A DNA stretch of 64,000 bases, from assembly GCA_900769555.1 (NCBI GenBank), contig CAAGHA010000023.1, positions 17,133-81,132 of the forward strand, written 5' to 3'. The notes under the pieces are model-generated. The model saw only the letters and a list, made by a program, of their open reading frames with translations, was not told the DNA's origin and searched no databases. Below are positions 35,435 to 44,980 of this stretch, piece after piece (the stretch's first letter is position 1; the number at the start of each line of letters is the position of its first letter). The stretch is from Bacteroidales bacterium. GTDB lineage: Bacteria > Bacteroidota > Bacteroidia > Bacteroidales > Paludibacteraceae. The translations under genes were made by a program, and so were the position numbers.

Positions 35435-36914
35435 AGAGATTGATAGACTGACGATTAAGAATACACCCATCTCCTCTTTCCTGCTTATGAAAAGGGCCGC
35501 ACGTGCATTCTTCGAAACGTTATTGCCTCATCTTTCACCAGAAAAAAAAATTTACTTTACGGCAGGAAGCGGAAATAACGGAGGAGATGCTATGGTGATT
35601 GCAACACTTCTAAAAAAAATAGGTATCTCTCCTATCGTATTCTGGGTTCCGGGAAAAAATATTTCGGAAGATTGTCAAAAGGCTTATGACGAATTTATTG
35701 AGCAAAAAGGTTCGATTGTTTCTGTTGAAAAGATTCAAGATCTGAACTTCGATAAAGACTCTATCATGATTGATGGACTATTCGGCTCAGGTCTTAATCG
35801 TCCTGTAGAGGGTCTTTTTGCAGATGTTATAAAAAAAATAAACGAAAGTAGATGTATAGTCTTTTCTATCGATATTCCTTCCGGTTTGTTCGGTGAAGAT
35901 AATCAAAAAAACATACCGGAAAATATTATCAATGCGGATTACACGTTTACTTTCCAAATGCCCAAACTATCGTTCTTTCATCCGGAAAATGAAAAATATT
36001 TAGGGAAGGTCGAAATTTTAGATATTCAGCTACATCCTAAAGCTTTAGAAGAAATTCCGACACCTTTTTTCTTCACAGAGATGATGGATATACAAAAACT
36101 TATCAGACAAAGAAGCAAATTTTCTCATAAAGGAAGTTGCGGACATGCCCTCCTCATTGCGGGGAAATATGGAATGATGGGGGCTGCTGTTTTAGCATCG
36201 AAAGCTGCATTAAAAACCGGATGCGGACTTATCACAACTCACGCTCCTAAAAAAGGTTACGAAATAATGCAACTATCTATCCCTGAAGCAATTGTCTCTA
36301 TTGACGAAAATGATGAGTGTTTTAGCAAATTGCCTGATATTTCTAAATTCAACGCTATCGGAATCGGACCGGGACTCGGAACCGACTCTAAAAGTGAATC
36401 GGCTCTACATAGTCTTCTTTCGCAAATCGCTTCACCCTTGGTGATAGATGCAGATGCCATCAATATTTTAGCAAAAAATAAAGACTGGCTAAGTCTCCTC
36501 CCTAAAAAAACAATACTGACTCCACACCTTAAAGAATTTGAACGTCTGTTTGGAATGTGTAATTCTCAGTATGAAAGATGGTTGACTCAATTGAAATTTT
36601 CTACAGAATATAACATTATCATTCTGCTAAAAGGAGCCTACTCTTCTATCTCTCTTCCTGATGGAACATTACATATAAACTCAACAGGTAACCCAGGTAT
36701 GGCTACAGCAGGTTGCGGGGACGTTCTAACCGGTATGATTATCTCATTGTTAGCACAAGGGTACACACCTGAAGAGAGCACACTTCTTGGAACATGGCTT
36801 CATGGTAAAGCAGCAGACATTTATGTATGTGACGATGCAATGGAGAGTCTTATCGCTTCATCGATAATCCAAAATATCGGGAAGGCATTTTTAAGTTTAG
36901 AGCAAACAACTTAA
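35406..36914 (+). CDS. nnr: Bifunctional NAD(P)HX repair enzyme (epimerase and dehydratase)
   Basis: A 502-residue fusion. The N-terminal YjeF-type epimerase (about 1-215, with GSGNNGGDAMV and FGSGLNRPVEG) interconverts the epimers of hydrated NAD(P)H. The C-terminal ribokinase-like dehydratase (about 225-500, with GKYGMMGAAVLASKAAL, GIGPGLGTD, VIDADAINIL, TPHLKEFERL and GNPGMATAGCGDVLTG) restores NAD(P)H using a nucleoside phosphate. The start at 35406 lies within the end of the transglycosylase gene, so the two are probably translated from one message. Confidence 0.94.
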   Translation: MKIFKTNQIKEIDRLTIKNTPISSFLLMKRAARAFFETLLPHLSPEKKIYFTAGSGNNGGDAMVIATLLKKIGISPIVFWVPGKNISEDCQKAYDEFIEQKGSIVSVEKIQDLNFDKDSIMIDGLFGSGLNRPVEGLFADVIKKINESRCIVFSIDIPSGLFGEDNQKNIPENIINADYTFTFQMPKLSFFHPENEKYLGKVEILDIQLHPKALEEIPTPFFFTEMMDIQKLIRQRSKFSHKGSCGHALLIAGKYGMMGAAVLASKAALKTGCGLITTHAPKKGYEIMQLSIPEAIVSIDENDECFSKLPDISKFNAIGIGPGLGTDSKSESALHSLLSQIASPLVIDADAINILAKNKDWLSLLPKKTILTPHLKEFERLFGMCNSQYERWLTQLKFSTEYNIIILLKGAYSSISLPDGTLHINSTGNPGMATAGCGDVLTGMIISLLAQGYTPEESTLLGTWLHGKAADIYVCDDAMESLIASSIIQNIGKAFLSLEQTT

Positions 36915-37037
36915 AGTCATTTCTATAAATCAGGTCGAAGATGATTTTGACTGTCTTTAATTGGATTTAGATAATTTTGAAAAGATATAAAAGTTGTTTA
37001 AGGTAAGTTCTATAAATTAATTTTTAGAAGTTACTTT
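36914..37037 (+). repeat. Dispersed inverted-repeat element F, truncated plus miniature copy
   Basis: A left half (TTCTATAAATCAGGTCGA then GATGATTTTGA, from about 36920) begins directly behind the nnr stop codon. A separate miniature hairpin, AAGGTAAGTTCTATAAA with TTTTAGAAGTTACTT, occupies 37000-37037. Together they fill most of the gap before the channel gene at 37073. Confidence 0.6.
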
Positions 37038-37072
37038 AAACTGTTGGTTAACTATAATTTTTATACATAATT

Positions 37073-38272
37073 ATGAACTTACTTACTATAAAAAACTTCT
37101 TAATTTCAATCGGCATTATATCAGAACAAATCAATAAAACTGATATGATGATATTGATTGCGATAATATTTGTATTAGCCCTTGCTTGCGATTTTATTTG
37201 TAAAAAAATAGCACTCTTTGCATTGCATATCTACTCTCAAGTTAAGCATAAATCATGGGATGAAGATCCGCTCAAAAAGAAGGTTATTGAAAAGTTTGCA
37301 GCACTAATCCCGGCTCTAATTTTTAATATTTTTCTTCCTATCTTTTTTGAAAAAGGAGCTGAACAATTTGTGTGGATTGGAAAGATTTGCAGTATCTACA
37401 TTTTAATAACGGCAATCTCTTTTCTTTTTGCATTCTTGGATTTTCTATACAATCGATATATTCAAAAAAATGGTATTAAAATCTCCATCAACATCATCGT
37501 ACAAATCATTAAATTGATTATAATTTTCATCACCGTCATCATCACATGTAGCATTTTGATGGGAAAATCTCCTACTTCATTACTGACCGGAATCGGAGCT
37601 TCAGCAGCAGTCTTGTCATTTATTTTTAAAGACACTCTGATCAGCTTGATATCAAGTTTCCAACTAACCGGAAATAAAATGCTTAACATCGGAGATTGGA
37701 TTTGCGCACCCAAACACAATGTTAATGGAATCGTAAAAGAGATTACCCTAAATACAATAAAAGTTCAAAATTTTGATAACACGATAATCACTATCCCTCC
37801 TCAAACATTAGTGAGTGAATCTTTTCAAAACTGGAATGGAATGCAACAAAGCGGAGGACGACGCATTAAACGTTCTCTTTTTATCGATATGAATAGTATT
37901 AAATTTTGCAATTCAGAACTGATTGATCGCTTGAGGCAAGAACCTCTTTTAAGAGACTATTTCATCCTAGAGGAGAAATCTCAGTTCAAAGATAGATATA
38001 CAAATATAGGTGCTTTAAGAGCCTATCTTGAAGCTTACATTCAAACAATACCAACCTTTAATGGAGAACTGACACACATGGTTCGTCAATTAGATCCAAC
38101 TGAAAAAGGATTACCGCTTGAAATCTATTTCTTTACATCTGAGAAACGATGGGAAGAATATGAAGCGATACAATCAGACCTTTTCGATCATGTATTGGCA
38201 ATCGTTCCTTTTTTTGAATTAAATGTATTCCAAAATCCATCCGGAACCGATTTAAAGGCTCTGAAAAACTGA
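37073..38272 (+). CDS. MscS-family mechanosensitive ion channel (YbdG-like)
   Basis: A 399-residue inner-membrane protein with about five hydrophobic helices in the first 200 residues. The pore-lining helix and start of the MscS beta domain are visible in TGIGASAAVLSFIFKDTLISLISSFQL and NIGDWICAPKHNVNGIVKEITLNTIKVQNFDNTIITIPP. The long C-terminal part, with FQNWNGMQQSGGRRIKRSL, matches the YbdG subgroup of small-conductance channels. It likely relieves turgor on osmotic downshift. Confidence 0.9.
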   Translation: MNLLTIKNFLISIGIISEQINKTDMMILIAIIFVLALACDFICKKIALFALHIYSQVKHKSWDEDPLKKKVIEKFAALIPALIFNIFLPIFFEKGAEQFVWIGKICSIYILITAISFLFAFLDFLYNRYIQKNGIKISINIIVQIIKLIIIFITVIITCSILMGKSPTSLLTGIGASAAVLSFIFKDTLISLISSFQLTGNKMLNIGDWICAPKHNVNGIVKEITLNTIKVQNFDNTIITIPPQTLVSESFQNWNGMQQSGGRRIKRSLFIDMNSIKFCNSELIDRLRQEPLLRDYFILEEKSQFKDRYTNIGALRAYLEAYIQTIPTFNGELTHMVRQLDPTEKGLPLEIYFFTSEKRWEEYEAIQSDLFDHVLAIVPFFELNVFQNPSGTDLKALKN

Positions 38273-38355
38273 TTCTTCCCCTACGTTCATATTCTATAAG
38301 TGGGTTCTATAAGTCCCCAAAAGTTTATCTACCCACATTTATACTATTTAAATTT

Positions 38356-38460
38356 AGGGTAAGTTCTGTCAATTAGGTCGAGTTGATTTTGAAGAGCATT
38401 TGAGTTAGATTGTTTTTATTCATAAAGGAGCGATGTGTGCATCGTAACTGAATGAATAGC
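38356..38460 (+). repeat. Dispersed inverted-repeat element, left half (copy G)
   Basis: The left end (AGGGTAAGTTCTGTCAATTA, then GGTCGAG) and the central palindrome region (GCGATGTGTGCATCG, then TAACTGAATGAATA) are kept. The right end is missing. It lies between the channel gene and the malate dehydrogenase promoter. Confidence 0.65.
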
Positions 38461-38532
38461 GCACAAAAAGAAAATTCTTATCAGGGAACTGAAATAATTG
38501 CAAAAAAAAAGAAATATTCATGAATAAATTCT

Positions 38533-38540
38533 TATTTTTG
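38533..38540 (+). promoter_or_regulatory. Candidate -7 box for malate dehydrogenase
   Basis: TATTTTTG followed by CA, 47 bases before the mdh start codon, matches TAnnTTTG. A TTTG at the usual distance upstream is not clear. Confidence 0.45.
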
Positions 38541-38587
38541 CAGAAAATTGAATATTATATTTTTAACATAACAAAATTTAATTATTT

Positions 38588-39529
38588 ATGTCTAAAGTAA
38601 CCGTTGTAGGCGCAGGAAACGTAGGTGCAACTTGCGCAAATGTACTTGCTTTTAATGAAGTAGCAGACGAAGTAGTAATGCTTGATATTAAAGAGGGTAT
38701 CTCTGAAGGTAAAGCAATGGATATGATGCAAACAGCCCAATTGCTAGGATTTGATTCTCGCATGGTTGGTTGCACTAATGACTATGCTCAAACTGCTAAC
38801 TCTGATGTTGTTGTTATCACTTCAGGTATTCCTCGTAAACCTGGTATGACTCGTGAAGAATTATTAGGTGTAAATGCCGGAATCGTTAAAGGTGTTGCAG
38901 AAAACATCTTAAAATACTCTCCTAATGCTATCTTGGTTTGTATCTCTAACCCAATGGATACAATGACTTACTTAGCACTTAAGTCTTTAGGTTTACCTAA
39001 AAACCGTGTTATTGGTATGGGTGGTGCTTTGGATAGTTCTCGTTTCAAATATTTCTTGTCTCAAGCTTTGAACTGCAATGCTAACGAAGTTGAAGGTATG
39101 GTTATCGGTGGTCATGGTGATACAACTATGATTCCGTTGGCTCGCCTAGCTACTTATAAAGGTATTCCGGTTTCTCAACTTATGAGCGAGGAAAAATTGG
39201 AAGAGGTTGTTAAATCTACAATGGTTGGTGGTGCAACTTTAACCGGTTTGTTAGGAACTTCTGCTTGGTATGCTCCAGGTGCTGCAGGTGCTTATGTTGT
39301 TGAAGCTATTATCCACGACCAAAAGAAGATGATCCCTTGTTCTGTTCTTTTGGAAGGTGAATATGGTGAAGATGATCTTTGTATCGGTGTACCTGTTATC
39401 TTAGGTAAAAATGGTATTGAGAAAGTTGTTGAGTTGGAATTGAATGCTGATGAAAAAGAAAAATTTGCTGCAAGTGCAAAATCGGTAAAAGGAAATATCG
39501 CAACTTTGAAAGAATTAAACTTAATCTAA
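38588..39529 (+). CDS. mdh: Malate dehydrogenase
   Basis: A 313-residue NAD-dependent enzyme that interconverts malate and oxaloacetate. In Bacteroidales it works on the reductive branch from oxaloacetate to succinate. The N-terminal VVGAGNVGATCAN binds NAD. ITSGIPRKPGMTREELL, the ISNPMDTMT segment, MGGALDSSRF and the catalytic histidine in IGGHGDTTMIP are visible. Codon use is more biased than in neighbours, with many GGT, GCT and GTT codons, as expected of a highly expressed gene. A strong terminator follows. Confidence 0.95.
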   Translation: MSKVTVVGAGNVGATCANVLAFNEVADEVVMLDIKEGISEGKAMDMMQTAQLLGFDSRMVGCTNDYAQTANSDVVVITSGIPRKPGMTREELLGVNAGIVKGVAENILKYSPNAILVCISNPMDTMTYLALKSLGLPKNRVIGMGGALDSSRFKYFLSQALNCNANEVEGMVIGGHGDTTMIPLARLATYKGIPVSQLMSEEKLEEVVKSTMVGGATLTGLLGTSAWYAPGAAGAYVVEAIIHDQKKMIPCSVLLEGEYGEDDLCIGVPVILGKNGIEKVVELELNADEKEKFAASAKSVKGNIATLKELNLI

Positions 39530-39564
39530 TAAGTTTCTGCTGTTATTTAACAGTCAGTATATAA

Positions 39565-39621
39565 GAAAGAGGGACTTCATTTATGGTAATTACCTTAATA
39601 ATGAAGTCCCTTCTTCTTTTT
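39565..39621 (+). terminator. Terminator of malate dehydrogenase
   Basis: GAGGGACTTCATT and AATGAAGTCCCTTC form a stem of about twelve base pairs around a loop of roughly 22 bases, followed by TTCTTTTT. Confidence 0.8.
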
Positions 39622-39685
39622 CGTTTCCCTAAAACTTTTTAGTGTAAGGGTTGTTCTCTCTATAAACTTTTAAATAAACTTGACT

Positions 39686-39886
39686 ATGGAAAATAAAATA
39701 ATCAAAGAAATTAGAATTTCAGAAGATTGTATCGCTTGTGGAAACTGCGAGAGTGTATGCCCTGAAGTATTTAAGGTAAATGATAAATCTGAAGTGAATC
39801 AACAAGCTGATTTTGAGAAAAATTATGATGCAATTCGACAAGCTGCCAGAGAATGCCCTGTAGAGGCAATCATTCTAAAATTGTAA
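39686..39886 (+). CDS. Small 4Fe-4S ferredoxin
   Basis: A 66-residue electron carrier. The motif CIACGNC and a later ECP (CPVEAI) fit the CxxCxxC...CP ligand set of a single 4Fe-4S ferredoxin; an extra cysteine (SVCPE) sits between. I start it at the ATG at 39686 (MENKIIKEIRI) rather than the TTG two codons upstream. It lies after the mdh terminator as a single gene, and its partner enzymes are not in the window. Confidence 0.88.
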   Translation: MENKIIKEIRISEDCIACGNCESVCPEVFKVNDKSEVNQQADFEKNYDAIRQAARECPVEAIILKL

Positions 39887-39934
39887 ATTCACATGATTTT
39901 ACGAATGCTTAAAAAAAGTATCTCGACCTAAATT

Positions 39935-40109
39935 AGATAAGTTCTATAAATTAGGTCGAGATAATTTTGAATGGTATTATGTTTAGGTAGGTTATATTTA
40001 ACCAGAATCGTAATTACACGAATAGAAGAGAGATAAATAAGTTCAAAATTATCCGATTCGGATTTAGGATTTTTAAAATTTATTTATCTTAATTTCTATA
40101 AGTTTCTTT
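39935..40109 (+). repeat. Dispersed inverted-repeat element, full copy H with nested fragment
   Basis: About 175 bases: left end AGATAAGTTCTATAAATTAG, then GTCGAGATAATTTTGAATGG, and right end TTAATTTCTATAAGTTTC. Just before it, ATCTCGACCTAAATT (39920-39934) mirrors the element's own left part, making an extra hairpin and suggesting a nested insertion. A further end-like fragment (GTTTATAGAAGTG) follows near 40147. Confidence 0.7.
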
Positions 40110-40297
40110 TATAAAGATATCTAAAAAAAATCTTCTACAATTGTGTTTATAGAAGTGTTTAACTTCCTTAACAGGTTCATTAATCACCACAAACGAAAGA
40201 TAACCCTATGTTAAATTATGCATTTTGTCTCTTAATATTTTTAGGCAACTTCGTTTTAAGATATATTTTTCTAAAAGATAAAAAAAGAAACAAAAAA

Positions 40298-40328
40298 GTT
40301 GTTTTTTTAAATTAATTCACTATTTTTG
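40298..40328 (+). promoter_or_regulatory. Promoter of the metallopeptidase pair
   Basis: GTTG at 40298-40301, a 19-base spacer and TATTTTTG at 40321-40328 fit the Bacteroidota promoter with one mismatch in the upstream box. The start codon follows 31 bases later. Confidence 0.6.
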
Positions 40329-40359
40329 GGATAATTTATCACTCTAAAACCAATGTATC

Positions 40360-42603
40360 ATGAAACATTTCAACGCAAAATTCATCTTTGCATTGTTAGT
40401 TTTTAGTATAAATGTATCCTTACTAAATGCTCAAAGACATTTTTTTTTAAATTTGTCTAAACAATGCCTTAGTGCTGAATCGGCACTTACAAAAATTCAA
40501 CAAGAGTTCGAAATTGATCCCAACAGTCATTTTAAATTAATCAATGACACAACGGACAGACTTGGTATGCAACACTTGACCTATAAGCAGTACTTGTACG
40601 ATTTTGAAATCGTGGGCTGTATGGTTCTTGTCCACCTAAAGAACGGAGTAGTTCAAAGTATTAACGGTATGATTATGGAACAAGAATTACTTCCTTTTGA
40701 AAGGTCCTCTCAAACTAGAAGTTCCTTAGCAATAGAAGGTGAAAAAGTTTATATCCCTATAGAAACAGAGGGAAAAACAGCTATTAAACTTGCTATAAAA
40801 CAATTGGATAAAAAATCACAATTGGAAATTTACTTAGACGCAAGTACAGGAGATACGCTTAGAACGATCTCCATGCGAAATTTTCTTAATGGAAACACTA
40901 ATGCAAGATTCGATTACATCAATTACTATCCTTACAAAGAGGATGAGGAAATCGAGGTATTGGAATGCAAAGTATTGAGCAATAATTTATACTCAATGCG
41001 CGACTCATTTAGAAATATTTCGTCTTTGAGTACCTCCTTGATTTATCTTTCCGACTTTGGCATTTATCCCGACATCGAACAAATTGCCATTCGTTTTCAC
41101 CTTGATTCATTAGAAAAAAGCTTAAACTTTAAAGGAGACTTATGCGGAGAGTGTTCTTTAAAAATCACACTCTATCCCAAAACAAATCCGGACTCTATAC
41201 TATATAGTAATGTGAAACAAGATGAGGAATGGAACGATTATTGGGATTCTCTTTGGAACGAAGATGGTACTTTCGATTGGGACAAAGTTTGGGGCGTAGG
41301 TGAAGAAGTGTTTTTCAATTTCGCTCATCGACCGATAGGAATCAATGAAAATTGCATCCTAAAAGTGGAATTTGAAGGAGAAGATTTTTACACCTCAGAT
41401 AAACTTGCGTTTACGGACACTTGGGAAATATCCTTTAAGGATGCAAAAAAAACAGAAGTTTACTTTCCGCAAATAATAGAAAGTCAATCTAAAAATAATT
41501 TAACACCTTACTTCTATACGAGAAATAAAAAAAGAAATCCCGAATGCGAAATTCTTTGGGGGTTACAAAAATCTTATGATTATTTCTACGAACAAATGGG
41601 AACTAAGGAATTGAACAACAAAAACTGTGCAATTAGATTCGAGTACAACGATTATAAATCTAGCACTTATTCTGAAATATCTGAAGTTGCCGGGATACCA
41701 ATTGCCTATATGTATTTTGGAGCTAAAAAAGAATTTTCCAAAGAGGCTGGAGACATAATCATCCCTCTGGTTTCTTTAGATATAGTTGCACACGAATATA
41801 GTCATTTGTTCATATCAAAAATAAGCAATGGCGGACTAAAATCATACGAAGAAACAGGTGCTCTTTGCGAGTCATTTGCGGATATCTTTGCGTCCGCTAT
41901 TATGAATCGGCACAAAGGAAACGACTACATTGCAGATTACTTAATTGGAGAAGAAGTTGCCTTAAATGCAAAATGTTTACGCTCGCTTGCCGCTGATTGC
42001 AATGGAATTGATGGGACCCTGCAACCACAATGCTACCATGGTAAGAATTGGGATGCTGACAATGATTTCGGAACAAACAGCGGGGTGCAAAATAGATGGT
42101 TTTATCTGCTCTGCAACTCTGAAGGGAAAGTCTCCGGAACCAATGATTTTGGCTACGAATACGAGATTAACCCAATAACATTAAACAAAGGAGAACAAAT
42201 CGTCTTCCGCAATCTCAATTTCTACCTCACGCCTTTTGCTAATTACCATGACGCTGCAATGGGATCTTTACAGGCTACGGCAGACCTCTATGGTATAAAT
42301 TCTGATGAATTTAACTCTGTGTTGGAAGCTTGGTGTGCTGTGGGAATTTGCTTAGATGACAGAATTGCTGATATAGCAGATGGAATGCCTACCATCAACC
42401 CAAATTTACCATTGGTTTACGCAAAGAATGGGGAAATTTGTGTTAAAACCAATCCTAACTCAATCGTAAAAATCTTTACCCCAATTGGTATGTTGATTGA
42501 ACAAAGAACCACTAAAAATGATTTGGAAACATTTACTATTCCCAATCTCAAGATAGCGATTGTAATGGTCAATAATGACTCATTTAAAATTATTATTCCT
42601 TAA
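40360..42603 (+). CDS. Secreted thermolysin-family (M4) metallopeptidase homologue, atypical active site
   Basis: A 747-residue secreted protein with a signal peptide ending near SLLNAQ, a propeptide and a thermolysin-like domain. Zinc ligands are present: HEYSH (from residue 478) and the downstream glutamate in ALCESFADI. The histidine of thermolysin that stabilises the transition state (in GGVHxNSG) is replaced here: the segment reads NDFGTNSG, with Gly571 at its place. The beta-rich last 70 residues resemble a T9SS C-terminal domain without a clear PNP motif. It probably forms an operon with the next gene, 19 bases downstream. Confidence 0.88.
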   Translation: MKHFNAKFIFALLVFSINVSLLNAQRHFFLNLSKQCLSAESALTKIQQEFEIDPNSHFKLINDTTDRLGMQHLTYKQYLYDFEIVGCMVLVHLKNGVVQSINGMIMEQELLPFERSSQTRSSLAIEGEKVYIPIETEGKTAIKLAIKQLDKKSQLEIYLDASTGDTLRTISMRNFLNGNTNARFDYINYYPYKEDEEIEVLECKVLSNNLYSMRDSFRNISSLSTSLIYLSDFGIYPDIEQIAIRFHLDSLEKSLNFKGDLCGECSLKITLYPKTNPDSILYSNVKQDEEWNDYWDSLWNEDGTFDWDKVWGVGEEVFFNFAHRPIGINENCILKVEFEGEDFYTSDKLAFTDTWEISFKDAKKTEVYFPQIIESQSKNNLTPYFYTRNKKRNPECEILWGLQKSYDYFYEQMGTKELNNKNCAIRFEYNDYKSSTYSEISEVAGIPIAYMYFGAKKEFSKEAGDIIIPLVSLDIVAHEYSHLFISKISNGGLKSYEETGALCESFADIFASAIMNRHKGNDYIADYLIGEEVALNAKCLRSLAADCNGIDGTLQPQCYHGKNWDADNDFGTNSGVQNRWFYLLCNSEGKVSGTNDFGYEYEINPITLNKGEQIVFRNLNFYLTPFANYHDAAMGSLQATADLYGINSDEFNSVLEAWCAVGICLDDRIADIADGMPTINPNLPLVYAKNGEICVKTNPNSIVKIFTPIGMLIEQRTTKNDLETFTIPNLKIAIVMVNNDSFKIIIP

Positions 42604-42622
42604 CATTTTAAAATGCTTGCTT

Positions 42623-44815
42623 ATGAAACGGTTTATTTTATATATAATATCTTTATTTATGGTTGCCTCTGCAAGTTCTCAAGGTAATCTGAATAATTTC
42701 TTCATAAATGTAGAAGATAAAAATATTCGTTTAGAAAATGTGGAAAATTTTATTTTCGACCACTTTAAAATTGAAAAAGGAAATGCTTTCCACCTGAAAA
42801 AATACAATGAAAGGGTGGACCACCTCGGAATGACTCACACTACGTTTGTTACTTTATTCAATCAAGAATACAACATCTTAGAAGAATCTATTATTGTACA
42901 CTCTTATGCAGGAAAAGTCTTGTCGATAAATGGAAACCTTTCATCTTTATTTGCGAAGAGTAATAAAAATGATTTTTATCAAGCCCAATTGTTACATTCT
43001 GACAAAAAAAGATTAGCATTGCCAATTATTAGAAACAATGAAAAAGAGCTAAGACCGGTAATTGAAAACATCGATGCCAAAAGAGATAGAAAAATATATA
43101 CCGATGCCATTACCGGTGACACTTTGAAAATCAAGAGTACTAAAATCTATAATCAAATTGGCTCTCTCCGCGATACATCTGCTTGGGTTCAGACCATGTA
43201 CTATGGAGAACAATTGGTGGATTGCACCAACCAATATTTTGACGCATTAGCTCACTCCTCTCAATATTCTCTTATGGATAGAAAACGAAATATTATCTGC
43301 TATAACTATAGATTCGATATTGAAAATGAGTTAATGACATCCTATTCAAAAGTGTTTGGATTAGAACCCTATTTATATGAATTAAGAATCAATACGTTGA
43401 CAGGAAGTTTTTATCAATTGGGTGACTCTACCTATTTCACCTTATCGGATCATAACAAATCCATTATATTTAAAAGCGACACTCTGACAGGAGAAAATTT
43501 TACTTATACATTCAAAGATGATACAATTTATATTAATGAAGGACTGACTCTTACACTTTATACCCTATTTGATATAAATGAATGGAATGATTCTACATCC
43601 TCATTTGAAAAAATTGGTGAATATTGGCATTCTGCAGAACGTTATTTACCACCATTAAAAGTTCCGGAAAATAGCAATGAGGTTGTTACAATTGAGATGG
43701 ATTACAACGAATATTACAAGATAAAAACTGTTGTAAAAGAGAATCCTATATACGATATATATTGGGGTATTCAACAAACATACGATTACTACTTCAACAG
43801 GTTTGGAAGGTATGGATTTGATAATAAAAACGGGGAGACTATCTGTCTCTATGGTGCTGATTTAACAGACAACGCCTATTATTCTGAGGGATTCGACTCT
43901 TTCTCCTCCATAAGTTATTTCCACTTTGGGAAAGGAAGCGATGAATCAACCCCCGACTCTCTCCCCCTATATTCTCCTTTTACAGCATTAGATGTAGTTG
44001 CTCATGAATTTACACATGGTGTCACCAGCTACAATGGAAACGGAGGTTTGGAGTATTATGGAGAATCCGGAGCTCTTAATGAATCTTTCTCTGACATTTT
44101 TGCCACAGCGGTCGAAATTTATACCGGCTACGGAAATCCTCAATTTATGGGTGATGAGATAAGTGTCAACACTCCCTTCATGCGTAGTATGGGAATAGAA
44201 ACCGATACTTTCAGCAAACAACCTAAATACTATATGGGAGAATATTGGTATAATACCCATGAATGGGAGGATAATGGCGGAGTCCATACAAATAGTGGCG
44301 TTCAAAACGCTTGGTTCTATCTCCTTTACAATGGTGGTAGCGGAGTTAATGAGGGGGGCTATCACTACAATGTAGAAGGAATCGGCATAGAAAAAGCTGA
44401 AGAAATTGCCTACCGTAATTTAAGTTATTACATCCATTACAAATCCTGTTACAGAGATGCAGTATGGGGGTCTCTGCAGGCCGCAGCAGATCTCTACGGA
44501 AAAAATTCAAGAGAATTTAAAGCGGTTAAAGAGGCTTGGTGTGCTGTAGGGCTGTGCTTAAACGAAATTCTTGATATAATTAACGACCCGAACTTACCCA
44601 ATACAATTTCAAATCAACACTATAAGGCTTATGCTGACGCAAACAAACTATTCGTTGAATGTCAACCGGGTTGCGTGATTAATATCCATACTCCACAGGG
44701 TACAACTTTAACTACTCGTACTGCAACTTCAGAAAAAGAAGTGTTCGTAATTAATAATACTCATTTCGTTTTAGTATCTATTGATGGAGAAACTCATAAA
44801 ATACTTTTAAAGTAA
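42623..44815 (+). CDS. Secreted thermolysin-family (M4) metallopeptidase
   Basis: A 730-residue paralogue of the preceding protein. I start it at the ATG at 42623 (MKRFILYIISLF, a good signal peptide) rather than an in-frame ATG 16 codons upstream inside the previous gene. The zinc site HEFTH (461-465), the glutamate in ALNESFSDIF and the catalytic histidine in GGVHTNSGVQN (His555) are all present, so it should be active. The C-terminus resembles that of its neighbour and may be a sorting domain. It probably degrades proteins outside the cell. Confidence 0.92.
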   Translation: MKRFILYIISLFMVASASSQGNLNNFFINVEDKNIRLENVENFIFDHFKIEKGNAFHLKKYNERVDHLGMTHTTFVTLFNQEYNILEESIIVHSYAGKVLSINGNLSSLFAKSNKNDFYQAQLLHSDKKRLALPIIRNNEKELRPVIENIDAKRDRKIYTDAITGDTLKIKSTKIYNQIGSLRDTSAWVQTMYYGEQLVDCTNQYFDALAHSSQYSLMDRKRNIICYNYRFDIENELMTSYSKVFGLEPYLYELRINTLTGSFYQLGDSTYFTLSDHNKSIIFKSDTLTGENFTYTFKDDTIYINEGLTLTLYTLFDINEWNDSTSSFEKIGEYWHSAERYLPPLKVPENSNEVVTIEMDYNEYYKIKTVVKENPIYDIYWGIQQTYDYYFNRFGRYGFDNKNGETICLYGADLTDNAYYSEGFDSFSSISYFHFGKGSDESTPDSLPLYSPFTALDVVAHEFTHGVTSYNGNGGLEYYGESGALNESFSDIFATAVEIYTGYGNPQFMGDEISVNTPFMRSMGIETDTFSKQPKYYMGEYWYNTHEWEDNGGVHTNSGVQNAWFYLLYNGGSGVNEGGYHYNVEGIGIEKAEEIAYRNLSYYIHYKSCYRDAVWGSLQAAADLYGKNSREFKAVKEAWCAVGLCLNEILDIINDPNLPNTISNQHYKAYADANKLFVECQPGCVINIHTPQGTTLTTRTATSEKEVFVINNTHFVLVSIDGETHKILLK

Positions 44816-44829
44816 CCTCAATACAATAA

Positions 44830-44873
44830 GGGAAGTTCTATAAATTCATTTTGCGGAATTTATAGAACCGACC
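44830..44873. repeat. Dispersed inverted-repeat element, miniature copy I
   Basis: A 44-base hairpin: GGAAGTTCTATAAATTC, a short loop, then GAATTTATAGAACC. The outer ends of the family have come together with nothing between them. It starts 15 bases after the stop codon of the second metallopeptidase. Confidence 0.7.
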
Positions 44874-44915
44874 GAAATAAATTGACTAACATAGAACAGA
44901 AATAGTTGTTCTCTC

Positions 44916-44964
44916 AAAAAAATAACGGCGCACCTGACTCTGCTTCAAGTGCACCGTTATTTTC
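44916..44964. terminator. Bidirectional terminator between convergent genes
   Basis: AAATAACGGCGCACCTGA and its near mirror TCAAGTGCACCGTTATTT form a long stem with runs of A before and T after. It can serve both the metallopeptidase operon on the plus strand and the lipoprotein gene on the minus strand. Confidence 0.75.
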
Positions 44965-44980
44965 TTTGTTTATACAACAA

